Assembly (NCBI GenBank): GCA_028554795.2
Contig: JAPYKE020000537.1
Coordinates: 395,372-459,371, forward strand
From: Sinohyriopsis cumingii
Taxonomy: Eukaryota; Mollusca; Bivalvia; Unionida; Unionidae
Reading direction: 5' to 3'
DNA length: 64,000 nucleotides
Shown here piece after piece: positions 39,301 through 53,956 of the stretch (position 1 is the first letter of the stretch; each line of letters starts with the position of its first letter). The position numbers and the translations under genes were made by a program. A model generated the notes under the pieces. That model was not told where the DNA came from. It searched no databases and saw nothing but the letters and a program-made list of their open reading frames with translations.

Positions 39301-40015
39301 TACCATTAGGTAACTAAAGTTAAAGGATCAAAATACTCATTCAATTTTCATGTTATAAATTTATATAGATTATTATCCTATGGTGTATAGTAAAGAACTA
39401 CATTTAGAATATTCCAAAATGGTGAATGAGAAAAGGGAAGAGGTTATTTTATATGGGATGAAAAATTAAAATTCCTATTAATACATTGTGTTTCTGATGA
39501 ATCTTTAAACATAAAATCACGAAAGTATTTTCAAAAAGAATTATATATTAATAAACATATCATAAGGATATTAAGACTGTCATCACATATTTCTTGTACA
39601 GCTTAATGCACATAACATATTGAAAACATTTAAAGCTAATTGGAAATTCTGAAATAAGAACCTGTGATTCCTATATAGGCTTTCACAATGATGGGAAGCT
39701 GGATATTGTTGAATTGACATAGGTTTATTACTTTGTTATAAAGTTCTAACTTACAGGCAACATATTACTGACTATTTGCATTTCAAACCTAGGCAAAGGA
39801 ACTGCACACAACTACATGTACCGACATTAAAATCCAATTGTCATCTTTTCAAAAAAGAAAACATATGCAATAATAATAATAATAATAATAATAAAAATCG
39901 CACTAAATCCAGAGAAGGAAGAAAGAGTAACTTTCGAATGAATACAGGTAGAAGGAAAATGATGGTTATGTTGCATAGAGACACGAAATGAATTGTTTTC
40001 GTTTTATGTTTTCAG

Positions 40016-40048
40016 AGAGTTGGGAGCGCGTTCTGGTCGATTGGCTCG
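40016..40048 (+). CDS. micro-exon copy 8, type III on a mosaic background
   Basis: The exon is type III, but the acceptor carries the TTTATGTTTTCAG variant that otherwise accompanies type II copies. The downstream flank (CTACTTG) is type III-like. The last type II-like marker is at 40008 and the first type III marker at 40033, so a recombination or conversion boundary lies in or directly beside the exon's 5' half. Confidence 0.7.
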
Positions 40049-40768
40049 GTAAGTTCCAATGTATCCTCATCATTTAAGAATTATTTATGCTTGGTCATAT
40101 TTTGATTTGCTTGGCTGGCGACTGTTCTACTTGAAACCTTGATCAAAACACCCTCTCTGTTAAAATGTCAAAATTCTAAATGTCAATCATATCATATCAA
40201 ACTTAAAGAAACAGAATTGTGATTTTAGTCTTTGTACTGATTTCTAAACGGAACATCTCTCTGATAAAGTAAAAAACATAAATATTGCTAATACTGCTAA
40301 TACAGCTACAGCTACTTATACTGCTACTAATCCTGCTACTATTAAAATAACACATAAATAAATGAATATACACACAAAAAATTAGACCATGAACCAAAAA
40401 AGTATCGTAGGAATTGAGATTTAGCTTTCAGCATTAACTATATGCCTCGAGTACTGGAAGAATGTTAGGTCATATTCATTGTGATTAGGGCCTTTTACTA
40501 GCTGAAAAATGTAGACGCTCTCAATTAGTTGGCTCCTTCACGGATAGAAAAATAGAAATGGGAGCCAAGAGAATTGTCCTTTAATTTATAACCATTATAA
40601 ATGTAACATTACATTCACTGACAGATATACCGTTAACTCTGCACTGATCAAAGGTGTAACAAAACAACGATATTTTCACCAAATGAATATATTTCTGGCG
40701 CACGTAATATGAACAAATGTACTCAGATGAACCATATAACAACAGTAGTAATAATACTAAAAGTAGTT

Positions 40769-40803
<35 letters not shown>

Positions 40804-41238
40804 GTTGATGAGGTCTTAAACGCAAAAGAAGATAAAATATCAGACGAAGCAGAAGCAACAAATACTACTATTTTGTCCAGAATAAAGACAAAAGATTGCT
40901 CAGGTATACAAGGTTCGAGGGTTGCCCCGCAATGGAACATATAAATATACACACATAGATAAATTATAAAACATGGCTAGGTTCAAGGATGTATGTCAAA
41001 TTCACAGTGACATTTGAGTTTTAATAGTAATAAGAATAAGCATTCTTTATTTCAGACAGGATAATTCATAGATTTAAATTAAAATATGATATAAAAGAAA
41101 AGTATTGTCAACATAAAAGATTATATTTATATCTTATGTACAAGTGTAAAGATACAAGGAAAACAATGAATTGTGCCTTGAATGGTTACAAATAAAATTT
41201 AGTAGTACATATAAACAGAAACATGTTCCTTCTGCTAA

Positions 41239-41891
41239 GGTGGCGCTCACCAGATAATATGTACTTTTGAGAGAGTGACGTATGTAAGGTGAAGTAGTTC
41301 ACATTTAAAACATGCACAGTGTAGAGAATGTTTGCATACCTCTATGCTACATTAATGTAAAGTGGATGATATTTCTTTTGGATAGTGTACTTTTGGAAAT
41401 TTGACATGATTTAAGCACACTGCTAACTAAAATGACTGCTCCCTTGTGTTAAAAAAATCAGTCTGAATTAGTCTAAAGTACTCTATACATAGCAGCTATT
41501 AAAATAGGGAAATTGAACTTTGCGAGACTAGACAATACCAGCTTCTAAAAGTGCAATGAATGAATTACCAAATATATAAAATGTAAAAAAAGTTATCGGC
41601 TCTTTTTTATACAATTTACCTCTGAAGTTCAGGAAGTGAAAATGACCAAGTAGAGCTAGCACTTTTTTGAAAGGTGCACATTTGAAGTAAGGCCAAGCTG
41701 TATACTCTATAACCCATAGTACATCCATCAATCATACACCAAAATAAAGGGAATTAAAGGTTCTTTGCATTATACCTAAGATATACAAGGTCTTTTTTAA
41801 ATAGCCAGTATAACCAGTGAGGAAAGCCGGGGACATTCTTTTTCTTTAAAATCCTAACCCTATGCAAAATGCGAAACTGTTTAGCGCCACC
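41239..41891. mobile_element. MITE in repeat 8 (653 bp)
   Basis: Same element; private changes GGATAGTGTAC and TACATCCATC. Confidence 0.85.
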
Positions 41892-41978
41892 TAAATTATG
41901 AAACGTTAAATGAATGCCATAATTCCGAAGAGATTTCCATATTCTGATTTTACTATTTGATATTCTTGTCATCATTGA

Positions 41979-42299
41979 GTGTTTGTGAATGTTTTGGTTT
42001 TTTAATGTAGCTTTAACAATTTTGCAGTCATATCGCTTCGATGTTTGCGGTGTGATAGTTTATAGTGATGTCTAGCAATGGGGCATCATGCCGCAGACAT
42101 GTAATATGATGTCCCACCAAGATACATTTTCCTGACACCAAGCCGACCAGTCATAACACTAACCAATTAATGTTGGGCGCCAAGCAAGGCAGCTGTTAGG
42201 TTCATCTTTGTAAGTCTTTGGTATGACTCGGCCGGGTATCGATCACAAAACCTTCCGCAATCGAGGCAGACCTTATAATCGCTAATCCTCTGGAGCGGT
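41979..42299 (-). mobile_element. SINE in repeat 8 (321 bp)
   Basis: Type B form; one change (ACCTTCCGC) in the tRNA-like head. Confidence 0.74.
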
Positions 42300-45200
42300 C
42301 TGTAATCATAGAGAATACGCTCCTTATTATTACTTCATCAAAACTGAATACATTTTAATTTACAAACACGTTGGAGGCACTGTTCCATCTAGGAAGGTCT
42401 AATAGCAAAATAAAAGTATTATTAAGATCAATAACTGGTTTTCGTATCACATATTTGTTACAGTCTGTCCATAGAGGAGCAGAATACATTGTGCAGCAAT
42501 CAGATTTGAATACTATCATTTTGATATATAAGGAACAATTCTTCAGTTTGCGTCGATGCATCCTTTTTTGAGTGCACAAACATCTGTAATGCCTCATCAA
42601 ATTTTCATTATCTGACCAATTGGATTTTAAATAAAGGCCCAAATATGTATAACTGTTGAAATACGTTAGAAAATTGCCGTTAAAATGTACAGGAGGAGGA
42701 GGAGATAGTAATTGGAAAGAAGTTGAAAGAACGAACATGCATGCTGATTTTTGTGTATTACAGACGTAATCATTCTTTAATGCGTATTGTTCACATATCT
42801 TTAATAATATCCTTTAATCTGCGATTAAAGGACTTATTAATGACATTTCATCAGTAAGACTACAATTGTTAAGAAACAACACATTTGGTGGCAGACCTAA
42901 TGCCACATAACACTGACCCAGTTCACGATTTAACTCGTATATGGATATGTTAAATAACAAAGGGTAAGTACTCGCCCCCACCCCAACCCCCACCTTACCC
43001 CACTGGTTACATGGAATGCACTGGATATTACACTTCTCCATTTGACATAGTACAACCGTTTGCAATACCAATTAACTAAAGTATGAACTATGTAGACAGG
43101 TATTTTAGTATCAGTGAATGTTTCAAAGAGTATATAATGACTAAGTCTATGAAATGCCCTACTAGCATCTAAAAAGCAAACAAACACTGATTCCATGTTC
43201 TAAATAATAATTAACAGTTTCCTTAAATGCATATAGGCACAAATCTGCAGATTGTCTTTTTTCTTAAAAACCTAACTGATTACCAGAGATTGTGACTTCA
43301 CATCTTTGCAGGATGATGAGTTCAAATATCTTTGAAATAATATTAGTTAAGTGATATAGGTCTACATATACGTTTTGTCCTTCAGGTTACCAATTTTGCT
43401 TTTTAGTAGCGGTCTAATCGTAGATTTTGTGAAATCAGCTGGAATCACGTTACGTACGAAGATATCATTAAATGAAATCATCAAAAGCACATGAAGTCTA
43501 GTATTTGAAAATTTAAAATATTCCACATGTAACAGAATCTGATCCTGGACATTTACCTCGTCTTTTGTCTTTGTTATTGCACATTGGATCTCAAATAGTG
43601 TGATTACCTCAACGCAAGAAAAATGCTGAAAGAACACGCTTCTTATTTGGTTTTTAACACTTTAGTAAGTCTATTAAATGATTTTTCTATATGTCACGTG
43701 TATTATTTTGACCATAGTTCCCATCAATGCAAATTGGTAGTTTATTGGAAGTTGTGGTATTTGGTTTTACAATATAAAGTTATTGCTTATATGCATTTTG
43801 TGTTGAAAAGTTGCCCTCTTGCCAGCCATGTCACCCTATTATGTTTCTTCCTTGCTAACTTTGTTATCAACTTGCCAACTATATTGGTTCTTTTTCAACA
43901 AAGTTGCCATGTCGATAACTATGCGGCTATTCGGCCATCCATGTTGCCTATTTAGCTACACACACTGCCATACTGCCAGGTATGCTACCATACTGCCAGC
44001 CAGAAATAAACTAAATTGGTTAGAGTATTATATTGGATAAATGGTGACAAGAATATTCAAGCTCCAACATCCGATGAATGGTATTAAGGTATACAAATAA
44101 ACAGTACAAATAATGGCAAATATGTCTAAATATAAGTTGCCTTTAAGTTTCTGCTTCGATATGATTTTTCAACGGTATCTAAAGAACACGAACCATTTTT
44201 ACAAGCCAAACACAGTAGAATTGACCATATGTTAATATGAAAAATAAAATTTAGAATGGATCAACCATGCGAGATTTTCAAAGTATGGATTTCAATGCAA
44301 ATAGAACAAAGTAAAATATACAAGCATTCAACCATATGAATAAAACAAACAACCTCTTTTAAGTAGGTACTACGTGACAAGATCTGAGTATCACTTTGCC
44401 AATATGCATCCTATGAAACGTAAATATCCAAGTGCAAGGCCGAGGAGTGTAGTACCAGTGCACGGCCGAGGAGTATAGTCCCAGTGCACTTCATAAACTA
44501 TGGCTATGTAGCTGATAAGGACAGACACTAAGAAACACCTATTGTTCGCTTAATGTTAGTCCAGGTTGAAAAATAACCAAACGCGCCTACTCTAAGTAAC
44601 GATATATACACCTATGATCGCACTTACTTATAATAAATCAAATGTATCACTAAGAAGGTATTATTTCTTACCTTATTCCGTGAGCCATACTGATATAGTT
44701 TTGTTGTATAAGATACAACGTCATAGTTATTCAGAAAATGGTTAGAACATACCTTTGTAAACTTTCCGAAGACTCCAGCATCAATAAATATATAAATGGT
44801 GAGGTATTTGAAAAAATGTTCAAATCATTTGAGAATAAACTACGAATGGTATATTAACCAGCAACACACATAAGGTGAGAATAAAAATGGGAGATAATAT
44901 TGAACTTATGAATTTTTTCAACGTTCAATTACCTCTTGAAATGAAAAGTTGCACTATCACACAAAACACGTATTATGTTTTGAAGTATTTCATACTGGTT
45001 ATTGTATGATTTCGATGTATCGTGGTATATGTTCATATGAAATCAACTCGCAGATTATTCGATTCTCTTAATTACTTTGACGATGTTGTTCCAGACTAAT
45101 GTCAAAGAAATAACACAGAATGATTTTCTTCTGCATAGCCTTAGAATGACTCATATCAGAACTGTGGTTTAAGTGTTAACCGCTTGAAATGAATGTCATA

Positions 45201-46004
45201 TATGACTATTTTCAGTTCATCTAGAGCAAAATAAAACTACTCTACCTAATAAAATGAATCTCAAAAGTCAGGTCTGTTTTGTTCTTCTAATCTACCATTA
45301 GGTAACTAAAGTTAAAGGATCAAAATACTCATTCAATTTTCATGTTATAAATTTATATAGATTATTATCCTATGGTGTATAGTAAAGAACTACATTTAGA
45401 ATATTCCAAAATGGTGAATGAGAAAAGGGAAGAGGTTATTTTATAGGGGATGAAAAATTAAAATTCCTATTAATACATTGTGTTTCTGATGAATCTTTAA
45501 ACATAAAATCACGAAAGTATTTTCAAAAAGAATTATATATTAATAAACATATCATAAGGATATTAAGACTGTCATCACATATTTCTTGTACAGCTTAATG
45601 CACATAACATATTGAAAACATTTAAAGCTAATTGGAAATTCTGAAATAAGAACCTGTGATTCCTATATAGGCTTTCACAATGATGGGAAGCTGGATATTG
45701 TTGAATTGACATAGGTTTATTACTTTGTTATAAAGTTCTAACTTACAGGCAACATATTACTGACTATTTGCATTTCAAACCTAGGCAAAGGAACTGCACA
45801 CAACTACATGTACCGACATTAAAATCCAATTGTCATCTTTTCAAAAAAGAAAACATATGCAATAATAATAATAATAATAATAAAAATCGCACTAAATCCA
45901 GAGAAGGAAGAAAGAGTAACTTTCGAATGAATACAGGTAGAAGGAAAATGATGGTTATGTTGCATAGAGACACGAAATGAATTGTTTTCGTTTTATGTTT
46001 TCAG

Positions 46005-46037
46005 AGAGTTGGGAGCGCGTTAAGATCGATTGGCTCG
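46005..46037 (+). CDS. micro-exon copy 9, type II
   Basis: The exon and close flanks match copy 4 rather than the neighbouring copies 5-8, including CTATTTG and the TTACAG-CTACTTATACTTCT variant downstream. About 325 bases downstream the sequence switches to type A for about 52 bases. Confidence 0.7.
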
Positions 46038-46757
46038 GTAAGTTCCAATGTATCCTCAGCATTTAAGAATTATTTATGCTTGGTCATATTTTGATTTGCT
46101 TGGCTGGCGACTGTTCTATTTGAAACCTTGATCAAAACACCCTCTCTGTTAAAATGTCAAAATTCTAAATGTCAATCATATCATATCAAACTTAAAGAAA
46201 CAGAATTGTGATTTTAGTCTTTGTACTGATTTCTAAACGGAACATCTCTCTGATAAAGTAAAAAACACAAATATTGCTAATACTGCTAATACAGTTACAG
46301 CTACTTATACTTCTACTAATCCTGCTACTATTAAAATAACACATAAATAAATGAATATACAAACACCAAATTAGACCATGAATCTAAACAATATCGTAAG
46401 AAATGAGATTTAGCTTTCAGCATTAACTATATGCCTCGAGTACTGGAAGAATGTTAAGTCATATTCATTGTGATTAGGGCCTTTTACTAGCTGAAAAATG
46501 TAGACGCTCTCAATTAGTTGGCTCCTTCACGGATAGAAAAATAGAAATGGGAGCCAAGAGAATTGTCCTTTAATTTATAACCATTATAAATGTAACATTA
46601 CATTCACTGACAGATATACCGTTAACTCTGCACTGATCAAAGGTGTAACAAAACAACGATATTTTCACCAAATGAATATATTTCTGGCCCACGTAATATG
46701 AACAAATGTACTCAGTTGAACCATATAACAACAGTAGTAATAATACTAAAAGTAGTT

Positions 46758-46798
<41 letters not shown>

Positions 46799-47233
46799 GT
46801 TGATGAGGTCTTAAACGCAAAAGAAGATAAAATATCAGACGAAGCAGAAGCAACAAATACTACTATTTTGTCCAGAATAAAGACAAAAGATTGCTCAGGT
46901 ATACAAGGTTCGAGGGTTGCCCAGCAATGGAACATATAAATATACACACATAGATAAATTATAAAACATGGCTAGGTTCAAGGATGTATGTCAAATTCAC
47001 AGTGACATTTGAGTTTTAATAGTAATAAGAATAAGCATTCTTTATTTCAGACAGAATAATTCATAGATTTAAATTAAAATATGATATAAAAGAAAAGTAT
47101 TGTCAACATAAAAGATTATATTTATATCTTATGTACAAGTATAAAGATACAAGGACAACAGTGAATTGTGCCCTAAATGGTTACAAATAAAATTTAGTAG
47201 TACATATAAACAGAAACATGTTCCTTCTGCTAA

Positions 47234-47886
47234 GGTGGCGCTCACCAGATAATATGTACTTTTGAGAGAGTGACGTATGTAAGGTGAAGTAGTTCACATT
47301 TAAAACATGCACAGTGTAGAGAATGTTTGCATACCTCTATGCTACATTAATGTAAAGTGGATGATATTTCTTTTGGATATTGTACTTTTGGAAATTTGAC
47401 ATGATTTAAGCACACTGCTAACTAAAATGACTGCTCCCTTGTGTTAAAAAAATCAGTCTGAATTAGTCTAAAGTACTCTATACATAGCAGCTATTAAAAT
47501 AGGGAAATTGAAATTTGCGAGACTAGACAATACCAGCTTCTAAAAGTGCAATGAATGAATTACCAAATATATAAAATGTAAAAAAAGTTATCGGCTCTTT
47601 TTTATACAATTTACCTCTGAAGTTCAGGAAGTGAAAATGACCAAGTAGAGCTAGCACTTTTTTGAAAGGTGCACATTTGAAGTAAGGCCAAGCTGTATAC
47701 TCTATAACCCATAGTACACCCATCAATCATACACCAAAATAAAGGGAATTAAAGGTTCTTTGCATTATACCTAAGATATACAAGGTCTTTTTTAAATAGC
47801 CAGTAGAACCAGTGAGGAAAGCCGGGGACATTCTTTTTCTTTAAAATCCTAACCCTATGCAAAATGCGAAACTGTTTAGCGCCACC
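47234..47886. mobile_element. MITE in repeat 9 (653 bp)
   Basis: Same element; shares CAGTAGAACC with the copy in repeat 6. Confidence 0.85.
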
Positions 47887-47973
47887 TAAATTATGAAACG
47901 TTAAAAGAATGCCATAATTCCGAAGAGATTTCCATATTCTGATTTTACTATTTGATATTCTTGTCATCATTGA

Positions 47974-48294
47974 GTGTTTGTGAATGTTTTGGTTTTTTAA
48001 TGTAGCTTTAACAATTTTGCAGTCATATCGCTTCGATGTTTGCGGTGTGATAGTTTATAGTGATGTCTAGCAATGGGGCATCATGCCGCAGACATGTAAT
48101 ATGATGTCCCACCAAGATACATTTTCCTGACACCAAGCCGACCAGTCATAACACTAACCAATTAATGTTGGGCGCCAAGCAAGGCAGCTGTTAGGTTCAT
48201 CTTTGTAAGTCTTTGGTATGACTCGGCCGGGTATCGATCACAAAACCTCCCGCAATCGAGGCAGACCTTATAATCGCTAATCCTCTGGAGCGGT
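47974..48294 (-). mobile_element. SINE in repeat 9 (321 bp)
   Basis: Type B form, same insertion point. Confidence 0.74.
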
Positions 48295-51200
48295 CTGTAA
48301 TCATAGAGAATACGCTCCTTATTATTACTTCATCAAAACTGAATACATTTTAATTTACAAACACGTTGGAGGCACTGTTCCATCTAGGAAGGTCTAATAG
48401 CAAAATAAAAGTATTATTAAGATCAATAACTGGTTTTCGTATCACATATTTGTTACAGTCTGTCCATAGAGGAGCAGAATACATTGTGCAGCAATCAGAT
48501 TTGAATACTATCATTTTGATATATAAGGAACAATTCTTCAGTTTGCGTCGATGCATCCTTTTTTGAGTGCACAAACATCTGTAATGCCTCATCAAATTTT
48601 CATTATCTGACCAATTGGATTTTAAATAAAGGCCCAAATATGTATAACTGTTGAAATACGTTAGAAAATTGCCGTTAAAATGTACAGGAGGAGGAGGAGA
48701 TAGTAATTGGAAAGAAGTTGAAAGAACGAACATGCATGCTGATTTTTGTGTATTACAGACGTAATCATTCTTTAATGCGTATTGTTCACATATCTTTAAT
48801 AATATCCTTTAATCTGCGATTAAAGGACTTATTAATGACATTTCATCAGTAAGACTACAATTGTTAAGAAACAACACATTTGGTGGCAGACCTAATGCCA
48901 CATAACACTGACCCAGTTCACGATTTAACTCGTATATGGATATGTTAAATAACAAAGGGTAAGTACTCGCCCCCACCCCAACCCCCACCTTACCCCACTG
49001 GTTACATGGAATGCACTGGATATTACACTTCTCCATTTGACATAGTACAACCGTTTGCAATACCAATTAACTAAAGTATGAACTATGTAGACAGGTATTT
49101 TAGTATCAGTGAATGTTTCAAAGAGTATATAATGACTAAGTCTATGAAATGCCCTACTAGCATCTAAAAAGCAAACAAACACTGATTCCATGTTCTAAAT
49201 AATAATTAACAGTTTCCTTAAATGCATATAGGCACAAATCTGCAGATTGTCTTTTTTCTTAAAAACCTAACTGATTACCAGAGATTGTGACTTCACATCT
49301 TTGCAGGATGATGAGTTCAAATATCTTTGAAATAATATTAGTTAAGTGATATAGGTCTACATATACGTTTTGTCCTTCAGGTTACCAATTTTGCTTCTTA
49401 GTAGCGGTCTAATCGTAGATTTTGTGAAATCAGCTGGAATCACGTTACGTACGAAGATATCATTAAATGAAATCATCAAAAGCACATGAAGTCTAGTATT
49501 TGAAAATTTAAAATGTTCCACATGTAACAGAATCTGATCCTGGACATTTACCTCGTTTTTTGTCTTTGTTATTGCACATTGGATCTCAAATAGTGTGATT
49601 ACCTCAACGCAAGAAAAATGCTGAAAGAACACGCTTCTTATTTGGTTTTTAACACTTTAGTAAGTCTATTAAATGATTTTTCTATATGTCACGTGTATTA
49701 TTTTGACCATAGTTCCCATCAATGCAAATTGGTAGTTTATTGGAAGTTGTGGTATTTGGTTTTACAATATAAAGTTATTGCTTATATGCATTTTGTGTTG
49801 AAAAGTTGCCCTCTTGCCAGCCATGTCACCCTATTATGTTTCTTCCTTGCTAACTTTGTTATCAACTTGCCAACTATATTGGTTCTTTTTCAACAAAGTT
49901 GCCATGTCGATAACTATGCGGCTATTCGGCCATCCATGTTGCCTATTTAGCTACACACACTGCCATACTGCCAGGTATGCTACCATACTGCCAGCCAGAA
50001 ATAAACTAAATTGGTTAGAGTATTATATTGGATAAATGGTGACAAGAATATTCAAGCTCCAACATCCGATGAATGGTATTAAGGTATACAAATAAACAGT
50101 ACAAATAATGGCAAATATGTCTAAATATAAGTTGCCTTTAAGTTTCTGCTTCGATATGATTTTTCAACGGTATCTAAAGAACACGAACCATTTTTACAAG
50201 CCAAACACAGTAGAATTGACCATATGTTAATATGAAAAATAAAATTTAGAATGGATCAACCATGCGAGATTTTCAAAGTATGGATTTCAATGCAAATAGA
50301 ACAAAGTAAAATATACAAGCATTCAACCATATGAATAAAACAAACAACCTCTTTTAAGTAGGTACTACGTGACAAGATCTGAGTATCACTTTGCCAATAT
50401 GCATCCTATGAAACGTAAATATCCAAGTGCAAGGCCGAGGAGTGTAGTACCAGTGCACGGCCGAGGAGTATAGTCCCAGTGCACTTCATAAACTATGGCT
50501 ATGTAGCTGATAAGGACAGACACTAAGAAACACCTATTGTTCGCTTAATGTTAGTCCAGGTTGAAAAATAACCAAACGCGCCTACTCTAAGTAACGATAT
50601 ATACACCTATGATCGCACTTACTTATAATAAATCAAATGTATCACTAAGAAGGTATTATTTCTTACCTTATTCCGTGAGCCATACTGATATAGTTTTGTT
50701 GTATAAGATACAACGTCATAGTTATTCAGAAAATGGTTAGAACATACCTTTGTAAACTTTCCGAAGACTCCAGCATCAATAAATATATAAATGGTGAGGT
50801 ATTTGAAAAAATGTTCAAATCATTTGAGAATAAACTACGAATGGTATATTAACCAGCAACACACATAAGGTGAGAATAAAAATGGGAGATAATATTGAAC
50901 TTATGAATTTTTTCAACGTTCAATTACCTCTTGAAATGAAAAGTTGCACTATCACACAAAACACGTATTATGTTTTGAAGTATTTCATACTGGTTATTGT
51001 ATGATTTCGATGTATCGTGGTATATGTTCATATGAAATCAACTCGCAGATTATTCGATTCTCTTAATTACTTTGACGATGTTGTTCCAGACTAATGTCAA
51101 AGAAATAACACAGAATGATTTTCTTCTGCATAGCCTTAGAATGACTCATATCAGAACTGTGGTTTAAGTGTTAACCGCTTGAAATGAATGTCATATATAA

Positions 51201-51999
51201 CTATTTTCAGTTCATCTAGAGCAAAATAAAACTACTCTACCTAATAAAATGAATCTCAAAAGTCAGGTCTGTTTTGTTCTTCTAATCTACCATTAGGTAA
51301 CTAAAGTTAAAGGATCAAAATACTCATTCAATTTTCATGTTATAAATTTATATAGATTATTATCCTATGGTGTATAGTAAAGAACTACATTTAGAATATT
51401 CCAAAATGGTGAATGAGAAAAGGGAAGAGGTTATTTTATCTGGGATGAAAAATTAAAATTCCTATTAATACATTGTGTTTCTGATGAATCTTTAAACATA
51501 AAATCACGAAAGTATTTTCAAAAAGAATTATATATTAATAAACATATCATAAGGATATTAAGACTGTCATCACATATTTCTTGTACAGCTTAATGCACAT
51601 AACGTATTGAAAACATTTAAAGCTAATTGGAAATTCTGAAATAAGAACCTGTGATTCCTATATAGGCTTTCACAATGATGGGAAGCTGGATATTGTTGAA
51701 TTGACATAGGTTTATTACTTTGTTATAAAGTTCTAACTTACAGGCAACATATTACTGACTATTTGCATTTCAAACCTAGGCAAAGGAACTGCACACAACT
51801 ACATGTACCGACATTAAAATCCAATTGTCATCTTTTCAAAAAAGAAAACATATGCAATAATAATAATAATAATAATAAAAATCGCACTAAATCCAGAGAA
51901 GGAAGAAAGAGTAACTTTCGAATGAATACAGGTAGAAGGAAAATGATGGTTATGTTGCATAGAGACACGAAATGAATTGTTTTCGTTTTATGTTTTCAG

Positions 52000-52032
52000 A
52001 GAGTTGGGAGCGCGTTAAGATCGATTGGCTCG
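52000..52032 (+). CDS. micro-exon copy 10, type II
   Basis: Identical to copies 4 and 9, with TTTTATGTTTTCAG acceptor and GTAAGT donor. Confidence 0.7.
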
Positions 52033-53216
52033 GTAAGTTCCAATGTATCCTCAGCATTTAAGAATTATTTATGCTTGGTCATATTTTGATTTGCTTGGCT
52101 GGCGACTGTTCTATTTGAAACCTTGATCAAAACACCCTCTCTGTTAAAATGTCAAAATTCTAAATGTCAATCATATCATATCAAACTTAAAGAAACAGAA
52201 TTGTGATTTTAGTCTTTGTACTGATTTCTAAACGGAACATCTCTCTGATAAAGTAAAAAACACAAATATTGCTAATACTGCTAATACAGTTACAGCTACT
52301 TATACTTCTACTAATCCTGCTACTATTAAAATAACACATAAATAAATGAATATACAAACACCAAATTAGACCATGAATCTAAACAATATCGTAAGAAATG
52401 AGATTTAGCTTTCAGCATTAACTATATGCCTCGAGTACTGGAAGAATGTTAAGTCATATTCATTGTGATTAGGGCCTTTTACTAGCTGAAAAATGTAGAC
52501 GCTCTCAATTAGTTGGCTCCTTCACGGATAGAAAAATAGAAATGGGAGCCAAGAGAATTGTCCTTTAATTTATAACCATTATAAACGTAACATTACATTC
52601 ACTGACAGATATACCGTTAACTCTGCACTGATCAAAGGTGTAACAAAACAACGATATTTTCACCAAATGAATATATTTCTGGCGCACGTAATATGAACAA
52701 ATGTACTCAGATGAACCATATAACAACAGTAGTAATAATACTAAAAGTAGTTGTAATAATAATAATAATAATAATAATAAAGTTGATGAGGTCTTAAACG
52801 CAAAAGAAGATAAAATATCAGACGAAGCAGAAGCAACAAATACTACTATTTTGTCCAGAATAAAGACAAAAGATTGCTCAGGTATACAAGGTTCGAGGGT
52901 TGCCCCGGAATGGAACATATAAATATACACACATAGATAAATTATAAAACATGGCTAGGTTCAAGGATGTATGTCAAATTCACAGTGACATTTGAGTTTT
53001 AATAGTAATAAGAATAAGCATTCTTTATTTCAGACAGAATAATTCATAGATTTAAATTAAAATATGATATAAAAGAAAAGTATTGTCAACATAAAAGATT
53101 ATATTTATATCTTATGTACAAGTATAAAGATACAAGGACAACAATGAATTGTGCCCTAAATGGTTACAAATAAAATTTAGTAGTACATATAAACAGAAAC
53201 ATGTTCCTTCTGCTAA

Positions 53217-53869
53217 GGTGGCGCTCACCAGATAATATGTACTTTTGAGAGAGTGACGTATGTAAGGTGAAGTAGTTCACATTTAAAACATGCACAGTGT
53301 AGAGAATGTTTGCATACCTCTATGCTACATTAATGTAAAGTGGATGATATTTCTTTTGGATATTGTACTTTTGGAAATTTGACATGATTTAAGCACACTG
53401 CTAACTAAAATGACTGCTCCCTTGTGTTAAAAAAATCAGTCTGAATTAGTCTAAAGTACTCTATACATAGCAGCTATTAAAATAGGGAAATTGAAATTTG
53501 CGAGACTAGACAATACCAGCTTCTAAAAGTGCAATGAATGAATTACCAAATATATAAAATGTAAAAAAAGTTATCGGCTCTTTTTTATACAATTTACCTC
53601 TGAAGTTCAGGAAGTGAAAATGACCAAGTAGAGCTAGCACTTTTTTGAAAGGTGCACATTTGAAGTAAGGCCAAGCTGTATACTCTATAACCCATAGTAC
53701 ACCCATCAATCATACACCAAAATAAAGGGAATTAAAGGTTCTTTGCATTATACCTAAGATATACAAGGTCTTTTTTAAATAGCCAGTATAACCAGTGAGG
53801 AAAGCCGGGGACATTCTTTTTCTTTAAAATCCTAACCCTATGCAAAATGCGAAACTGTTTAGCGCCACC
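53217..53869. mobile_element. MITE in repeat 10 (653 bp)
   Basis: Same element, ends and TAA flanks intact. Confidence 0.85.
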
Positions 53870-53956
53870 TAAATTATGAAACGTTAAAAGAATGCCATAA
53901 TTCCGAAGAGATTTCCATATTCTGATTTTACTATTTGATATTCTTGTCATCATTGA

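Larger units (their letters stand above)
34026..40015 (+). repeat. tandem repeat 7, type B, 5990 bp
   Basis: AAT tract at 34781-34807 has 9 units. It carries a cluster of private one-base indels between about 36490 and 37490 that break the LINE relic's frames. The 3' end switches to variants shared with repeats 3 and 8-11 (GAATTGACAT, TTACAGGC). Confidence 0.95.
41186..43637 (-). pseudogene. LINE reverse transcriptase relic in repeat 8
   Basis: Fingers 43637-43362, motif A segment 43196-42930, palm end 43071-42814, C-terminal region 42738-42355. Confidence 0.82.
40016..46004 (+). repeat. tandem repeat 8, type B mosaic, 5989 bp
   Basis: AAT tract at 40771-40800 has 10 units. The exon is type III, but several sites upstream and downstream match other sub-groups (A-like TTTAGC near 40421 and TTAGGTCAT near 40465). 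Its last 1 kb resembles repeats 9-11. Confidence 0.95.
47181..49632 (-). pseudogene. LINE reverse transcriptase relic in repeat 9
   Basis: Fingers 49632-49357, with one Lys-to-Arg change in the RPLLKSK stretch; motif A segment 49191-48925; palm end 49066-48809; C-terminal region 48733-48350. Confidence 0.82.
46005..51999 (+). repeat. tandem repeat 9, type B with A-type tract, 5995 bp
   Basis: AAT tract at 46760-46795 has 12 units. A short type A tract lies at 46361-46412. The 3' end carries the private ATCTGGGATG and AACGTATTG variants shared with repeats 10 and 11. Confidence 0.95.
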
